A stretch of DNA of 7,034 nt, from positions 1-7,034 of the forward strand of contig JAJZGO010000078.1 in NCBI GenBank assembly GCA_021798415.1, in the 5' to 3' direction. The notes under the pieces were generated by a model. That model did not search any database and was not told the origin of the DNA. It was given only the letters and a program-made list of their open reading frames with translations. The stretch is from Thermoplasmata archaeon. Its GTDB lineage: Archaea > Thermoplasmatota > Thermoplasmata > Lutacidiplasmatales > UBA184. Within the stretch, counting starts at the first letter, position 1. Every line of letters starts with the position of its first letter. Made by a program: the position numbers and the translations under genes. Shown here in pieces: positions 3,431 through 7,034 of this stretch.

Positions 3431-5695
3431 ATGGACGGCTCGGTCGAAGGCACGGCGGCGCGGGAGGTCCCCGCACCGCCCCCCACTCCCGCGGAGCTCG
3501 CCCGCGCCCTGGCCGTCACGCTCGAGACCGGCGAACGTCTCCACCGCGCGGGCCTCACGACCGCCGAGTCGGCCCGGGCCGCGAGCGCCGAGACGCTCGA
3601 GCGCGCCGGGGTGTCGCGCGCCGAGATTGACCGCATCCGCGGACCCGCCGCGGAATCCGCCCACGGGGGGACCGCGGCGACCGTCGACTCGGACCGGATC
3701 GTGGAGCGGTGGGCCGGCACGGTCCGTCGCCCCGAGCGCTCCCGCCGGCGCCGCGTCGCGCCCGCCGCGAAGGAATCGACCGACCTATTGCGCAAGTGGG
3801 TCGACGGCGACGACCGCGCGATGGAGGACTGGATCCGGTCCTCCGAGCCGGCGCCGACCGCCGCCCCGTCCGTCGCCGCCGCGTCCTCCTCGGGTCCCGA
3901 GGCCCCGGGCCCGTCCGGGCCGTCGCCCGACACCGGTACCGCCCCGATCCTCGAGCGCGAGGAGACGGTCGTCCGGTGGCTCACGGGTCTCCTCGACCGG
4001 GTGAAGTCGGACCAGTTCGACCCGGCGACGATGGTCCAGGAGGTCCAGGACCTCCACCGGCAGCTGTTCGACGAGCGCGCGAAGCGCAAGCAGCTCGAGG
4101 ACGAGGTCGAGCACGTGAAGCGCGGTTCGATCGCCGTGATCAAGTACGTCCGCTCGCGCGAGGCGAAGGAGCGCGAAGTGGGCCTCAAGTCCAAGGACGA
4201 CGAGATCGCGGAACTCCGGCTCCGCCTCCTCGCGGCCGAGGGCGCCCACGGCCTCCGGCCGGGCGACTCCGCCGCTCCGGCCGCCCCGTCCCCCCCGAGC
4301 GAAGTCTCCGCCCGGACCGCCGACGCGGTCGAGAAGTCGACCCGCGAGCTCGAGCAGCGCCTTCGGGAGGAGTACGCCGAGCGCGAAGGCGATTACGTCG
4401 AGCGCGAGACCGAACTGAGGCGCCGCATCGTCGCGCTCGAGGGCGAGGTGCGGAACCTCTCCTCGGAGACCGAGCGGGCCCGCGACCGGGAGGAGCTCCT
4501 CGGGAAGGACCGCGGGAGCGTGACCGAGGAGGTCGCGCGGCGTCTCGAGGAGGTCGGCCAGCGCGAGAAGGACCTGGTCGCCCGCGAGAACGAGGCGCGC
4601 ACCCGATTCGAGGAGATCCGGATCAACGCCGAGGAGCTCGAACGGCGGCGCTCGCCCATCGAGTTCAAGGAGCGCGAGCTCGCGGCGTACGACCAGCAGC
4701 TCCAGACCCGTCGCCAGGCGCTCGACATCGAGGCACGACGGCTCGAGGGGATGCGGCAAGAGATGGGCGCGACCGGCGTCGTCCCGGGCGACGAGGCCCG
4801 TCGCCTCGAGGACCTGCGCCACGAGCTCTCCCAGAAGGACGCGGAACTGCGCGCGCGCGAGACCCAGCTCCTCGCCCGCGTCCAGGAGCTCGAACGGATG
4901 AGCGGCGCGACCGCCGAGACCGAGGCGAAGCAGATCCACGAGGACGCGGCATCCGCCGCGAAGGAGGTGAAGGTGCGCAGCGGGGTCCGTCGCCTGGACG
5001 ACCTGCTCTTCGGCGGGTTCCCGCCGGGGGTCCAGGTCCTCGTGAACGGCCCCGCGCACACCGGCAAGGACGTCCTCGCCCGCCTCTTCTCGGTCGAGGG
5101 CCTGAAGCTCGGGATCCCGTCGATCTGGGTCGTGACCGACAAGACCTACGTCCAGGTCCGCGACGACCTCGCCGTACTCTATCCCGGGCTCGCGGACGCC
5201 GAAAAGAAGGGGATGGTCCGGTACGTCGACCTCTACTCGCGCTCCGTCGGCTCGGCGTCGTCGAGCCCGAACGCCCGGCTCCTCTCCTCGACGGACAAGG
5301 CGGTCCTCGACCAGCTCGCCACCACGGTGAACGGCTTCGCCGAGGAGCTGAAGGAGCACTTCCCGGCGTACCGGCTCGTCTTCGAGTCGGTCTCGACGAT
5401 CACGGCGTACCTCGACACCGCCTCGACGTTCCGCTTCCTCCAGCCGTTCGTCGGCCGCCGCAAGATCGAGGGGGCGGTCGCCTACTACGTCCTCGACAGC
5501 GGGATGCACTCGGACTCGGACGTCGAGACGCTCGAGCACATGGTCGACGGTTCGATCAATCTCAAGGTCGAGCAGATGAAGACGTTCCTGTCGGTCCGCG
5601 GCGTCGGAGACGCCCAGGCCCGCGCGTGGATCGGCTACACGTTCAACAAGCGCTCGCTCAACCTCGGGTCGTTCAGCCTCGAGCACATCCGCTAG
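3431..5695 (+). CDS. Coiled-coil protein with C-terminal KaiC/RadA-like (RecA-superfamily) ATPase domain
   Basis: The 754-aa product is not a named family I can place exactly. In order it has: an N-terminal helical region with a helix-hairpin-helix-like segment (about 22-70; ERLHRAGLTTAESARAAS); a linker with Trp-containing helices (Trp94, Trp123, Trp134, Trp183) split by a Pro/Ser/Ala-rich stretch (about 138-172); two long charged coiled coils (about 200-270 and 295-490); and a RecA-like domain from about 512. That domain starts with SGVRRLDDLLFGGFPPGV, typical of KaiC/RadA relatives. Its Walker A is GPAHTGKD (540-547), with Lys546 kept but Asp547 in place of Ser/Thr. The Walker B strand LVFESVS (649-655) has Glu652 where Asp is usual. 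The C-terminus ends GSFSLEHIR. KaiC-like archaeal proteins are mostly uncharacterised and often assigned to signalling. ATP hydrolysis is uncertain here. ATG 3431 was chosen because it follows the TATA box; the open frame before it is antisense to tyrS. Confidence 0.85.
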   Translation: MDGSVEGTAAREVPAPPPTPAELARALAVTLETGERLHRAGLTTAESARAASAETLERAGVSRAEIDRIRGPAAESAHGGTAATVDSDRIVERWAGTVRRPERSRRRRVAPAAKESTDLLRKWVDGDDRAMEDWIRSSEPAPTAAPSVAAASSSGPEAPGPSGPSPDTGTAPILEREETVVRWLTGLLDRVKSDQFDPATMVQEVQDLHRQLFDERAKRKQLEDEVEHVKRGSIAVIKYVRSREAKEREVGLKSKDDEIAELRLRLLAAEGAHGLRPGDSAAPAAPSPPSEVSARTADAVEKSTRELEQRLREEYAEREGDYVERETELRRRIVALEGEVRNLSSETERARDREELLGKDRGSVTEEVARRLEEVGQREKDLVARENEARTRFEEIRINAEELERRRSPIEFKERELAAYDQQLQTRRQALDIEARRLEGMRQEMGATGVVPGDEARRLEDLRHELSQKDAELRARETQLLARVQELERMSGATAETEAKQIHEDAASAAKEVKVRSGVRRLDDLLFGGFPPGVQVLVNGPAHTGKDVLARLFSVEGLKLGIPSIWVVTDKTYVQVRDDLAVLYPGLADAEKKGMVRYVDLYSRSVGSASSSPNARLLSSTDKAVLDQLATTVNGFAEELKEHFPAYRLVFESVSTITAYLDTASTFRFLQPFVGRRKIEGAVAYYVLDSGMHSDSDVETLEHMVDGSINLKVEQMKTFLSVRGVGDAQARAWIGYTFNKRSLNLGSFSLEHIR

Positions 5696-5728
5696 TCGGC
5701 CGGAGGGCCGACCCCGGCGGTCGGGGTC
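5695..5728 (+). terminator. Two overlapping hairpins after the ATPase gene
   Basis: GTCGGCC/GGCCGAC (5695-5701 with 5706-5712, loop GGAG) begins in the stop codon. GACCCCG/CGGGGTC (5710-5716 with 5722-5728, loop GCGGT) follows, sharing bases 5710-5712. Both stems are perfect 7-mers and cannot be complete at once. This is a probable transcript-end or processing structure; no U-run is present apart from a weak GGTTTCA downstream. Confidence 0.4.
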
Positions 5729-5778
5729 AACTCGGTTTCACGCACCGGGCCAAGGGGCGGCACGTCTCTTCCGGGACG

Positions 5779-6192
5779 ATGAACGCGGTCGCGGTCCCGC
5801 CGTCCGGTCCGACCCGCCCGAGGCATCGTCGTCTCTGGGTCGTCACGGTCGTGGTCGTGGTGGTCGCGGTCGCCCTGCTCGCCGCGATCGCCGTCCCCGT
5901 CCACGCCCAGTCGAAGCTCCTTACTGTGGCCCCGGGGACCTCGGCCTACGTCGAGTTCCAGGTCCCGCCGGCGAGCTGGGTGACCGTGCACTTCTCGCAC
6001 GCCGGTGGCATGCCGATGACGTACTGGATGGACGGACCGGGCGGGATGATGTTCACCCACCGCGGCATGATGCAGGGGGACGCGTACTCCTTCGGAACGT
6101 GGGGCGGGAGCGTCCGCTGCTACGCCGCGTACGACGGGCCCGCCTCGGGGATGTCTCCGGTCTGGGTGAACGCGACCTGGGGACTTCTCTAG
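5779..6192 (+). CDS. Small membrane-anchored Met/His-rich extracytoplasmic protein
   Basis: I do not recognise a named family for this 137-aa product. Residues 1-18 are basic (PRHRR). Residues 19-42 form one strong membrane segment ending in VHAQ, so it is either an uncleaved anchor or a signal peptide with cleavage near Ala43. The remaining 95 or so residues look like a small beta-sandwich (APGTSAYVEFQVPPASWVTV), with a dense Met/His patch: His71, His74, Met78, Met80, Met84, Met90, Met91, His94, Met97, Met98. A later FGTWGGSVRCY block has a single Cys. Met-plus-His clusters of this kind occur in extracytoplasmic copper-binding proteins, but no metal function is shown. The ATG at 5779 was chosen because it sits just before the basic/hydrophobic leader. 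It lies 83 bp after the ATPase gene on the same strand, across two hairpins, so it may or may not be co-transcribed. Confidence 0.75.
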   Translation: MNAVAVPPSGPTRPRHRRLWVVTVVVVVVAVALLAAIAVPVHAQSKLLTVAPGTSAYVEFQVPPASWVTVHFSHAGGMPMTYWMDGPGGMMFTHRGMMQGDAYSFGTWGGSVRCYAAYDGPASGMSPVWVNATWGLL

Positions 6193-6193
6193 T

Positions 6194-6215
6194 CGGTCCC
6201 GGCCGCGACGGACCG
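6194..6215 (+). terminator. Hairpin after the Met/His-rich gene
   Basis: CGGTCC/GGACCG (6194-6199 with 6210-6215) is a perfect 6-bp stem with a 10-nt loop, starting one base past the stop codon. It may mark the transcript end upstream of the SRP RNA promoter. No U-tract is seen. Confidence 0.3.
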
Positions 6216-6270
6216 TCGGCCCACGCCCCGCGGGCCCCGCTCGGGCGGCCGTTGGGAGACCCGGCGGCGG

Positions 6271-6287
6271 GACCAAGGGCTAAGTAC
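6271..6287 (+). promoter_or_regulatory. Promoter (BRE/TATA) of the SRP RNA gene
   Basis: CTAAGTAC (6280-6287) lies about 26 bp upstream of the predicted RNA 5' end at 6309. It is preceded by a purine-rich GACCAAGGG in the BRE position. The CTAAGTA core resembles the TTAAGTA of the rpl7ae promoter. Confidence 0.6.
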
Positions 6288-6308
6288 CCGCGAGGGGGTC
6301 GTTGCCCC

Positions 6309-6619
6309 GCTAGGCTGGACCGGGGGGTTGGGCGTCCCCTTACACACCGAAACCGTCCTTAGCGGGGGTGACAGGCAGGAGCGACGTTCGGTCGAATCGC
6401 ACGTCTCGAGGTGCTTCGCAGACGCTCTGTTCCGCTGGGCCGCGGGCACCGCGACGAGCGCTCGGAGGAGCGCCCTAGCGGTTACCCATCACGGGAACCG
6501 GGTCAGGTCCTGACGGGAGCAGCCTTACCGTGACCCGTCGACGCTGGCGGGGCGACGGGGCCGAGGAGCATCCGGGATCAACGTGGGGTTCGGTCGAGCG
6601 GCAATCCTGCTGGCCTAGC
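6309..6619 (+). ncRNA. ffs: Archaeal 7S RNA of the signal recognition particle
   Basis: This is the RNA scaffold of SRP, which binds SRP54 and SRP19 and delivers membrane and secretory proteins to the translocon. At about 311 nt it has the normal archaeal length. The ends pair as helix 1 (GCTAGGC 6309-6315 with GCCTAGC 6613-6619). The Alu domain reads GGGGGGTTGGGCGTCCCC (6322-6339), then ACCGAAACCG. Helix 5 is supported by GCAGGA 6375-6380 with TCCTGC 6605-6610, and by two copies of UCGGUCGA (6388-6395, 6590-6597) that pair with each other through two G-U pairs. Helix 6 has a 6-bp stem (6458-6463 with 6468-6473) capped by GGAG, the GNAR loop that SRP19 contacts. Helix 8 (about 6491-6538) carries the universal GGTCAGGTCC and GGGAGCAGCC (6515-6524), but its apical tetraloop is UGAC (6511-6514), not the usual GNAR. 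Ends are set from helix 1 and are accurate to a few bases. Confidence 0.95.
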
Positions 6620-7034
6620 ACACGGGGCCGCGGACGCCGGGGGCACCGCACGGTCGGCGACGTACATCACACGGATCGGGAACTCCCGGCCGCCCTCCGC
6701 ACGCCCCTCCGCCGCCTCGGGCCGGAACCCGGAGTCGATCGCGAGCGTACGGGCGTACTCCCGCGAGAAGAAGTGGACCGTCGGGCCACCGGGTCCGAGG
6801 CGGTAACGGTCCGGCCCCACGCGTCGCCCTCGGCCGTACCACGGGTCGTCGACCGACCGGACGCTGTAGAGGTGCAACCCCCGCGGTCGGAGCGCGCGGC
6901 GGGCGGCCCGGTAGAGCGCGGCGTGCTCCCGGCGGTCGAAGTCCATGTTGAGGAAGAGGCAGGAGTAGACGGCGTCGAGCGACCCCGGGGGGCGGCGCTC
7001 GAGCGCCGCGCGCGCGTCGTCCGTCTCGACCGCG
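6578..7034 (-). CDS. SAM-dependent class I methyltransferase, C-terminal part (5' end outside window)
   Basis: The reading frame continues unbroken to the window edge (about 151 residues visible), so the ATG at 6946 is internal and the true start is outside. Upstream of that Met the frame reads GSLDAVYSCLFLN, the acidic beta-4 strand region of Rossmann-type methyltransferases. It is followed by RRALRPRGLHLYSVRS (the LxPxG post-strand motif) and then DPWYGRG, VHFFSREYARTLA and FPIRVMYVAD. The SAM-binding glycine loop is not in the window. The substrate cannot be told from this part. The gene converges on the SRP RNA; its last 13 codons and stop are antisense to the SRP RNA 3' end (6578-6619). 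Confidence 0.8.
   Translation of the reverse strand, partial: AVETDDARAALERRPPGSLDAVYSCLFLNMDFDRREHAALYRAARRALRPRGLHLYSVRSVDDPWYGRGRRVGPDRYRLGPGGPTVHFFSREYARTLAIDSGFRPEAAEGRAEGGREFPIRVMYVADRAVPPASAAPCARPAGLPLDRTPR

Noticed and set aside
3785..5686. 633-aa open frame on the minus strand opposite the ATPase gene
   Set aside because: The plus strand has clear coiled-coil and RecA-like motifs. The antisense frame is open only because GC-rich third positions avoid stops, and it shows no recognisable domain.
3709..5778. Open frame running through the ATPase gene into the Met/His-rich gene
   Set aside because: Before ATG 5779 the translation is Arg/Gly/Pro-rich noise from another frame of the ATPase gene. 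The basic and hydrophobic leader marks the real start.
6099..6513. Small open frames on both strands between the Met/His-rich gene and the SRP RNA
   Set aside because: They overlap the SRP RNA or its promoter and have no motif, membrane segment or ribosome site.
6386..6597. 10-nt direct repeat GTTCGGTCGA inside the SRP gene, considered as a duplication or mobile-element target
   Set aside because: The copies sit on opposite arms of helix 5 and their core UCGGUCGA pairs with itself, so RNA structure explains the repeat.
1..7034. CRISPR array or cas operon around the Cas4-like gene
   Set aside because: No regularly spaced direct repeats and no other cas gene are visible. The Cas4 resemblance alone does not make it a CRISPR locus.

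Overview
The window reads as a GC-rich archaeal chromosome (roughly 70% G+C by eye). The most likely source is an uncultivated, high-GC Thermoplasmatota-type lineage. The domain is well supported: there is an L7Ae-S28e-L24e ribosomal protein operon, a TyrRS of archaeal/eukaryal type, an archaeal 7S (SRP) RNA with helix 6 and helix 8, and TATA-like boxes about 26 bp upstream of starts or RNA 5' ends, including an apparently leaderless tyrS. The phylum is an inference from gene content and composition, not something the sequence proves.

Layout. Positions 52-827 (minus) hold a membrane-anchored Cas4/Dna2-like nuclease whose conserved parts lie in two overlapping reading frames. Positions 899-1986 (minus) are the operon rpl7ae > rps28e > rpl24e, with an unusually long tail on L24e and a structured leader in front of rpl7ae. 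Positions 1987-2224 are non-coding and carry that leader, its promoter and two hairpins. Positions 2225-3319 (minus) are tyrS. A compact divergent promoter region (3320-3430) separates tyrS from a plus-strand gene at 3431-5695, which encodes a large coiled-coil protein with a C-terminal KaiC/RadA-like ATPase domain and altered nucleotide-site residues. Positions 5779-6192 (plus) encode a small membrane-anchored, Met/His-rich extracytoplasmic protein. Positions 6309-6619 (plus) are the SRP RNA. Positions 6578-7034 (minus) are the C-terminal part of a SAM-dependent methyltransferase that runs off the window and converges on the SRP RNA with a 42-nt antisense overlap.

How it fits together. Most of the window is housekeeping translation and secretion machinery: ribosomal proteins, tRNA-Tyr charging and SRP. 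Between these lie poorly characterised genes. The points most worth a second look are the split Cas4-like nuclease with membrane segments inserted into it, a possible L7Ae-binding switch at the rpl7ae start codon, the coiled-coil KaiC-like protein with acidic substitutions in Walker A and Walker B, and the UGAC tetraloop in SRP helix 8 where most archaea have a GNAR loop. No CRISPR array, transposon or tRNA gene was seen.
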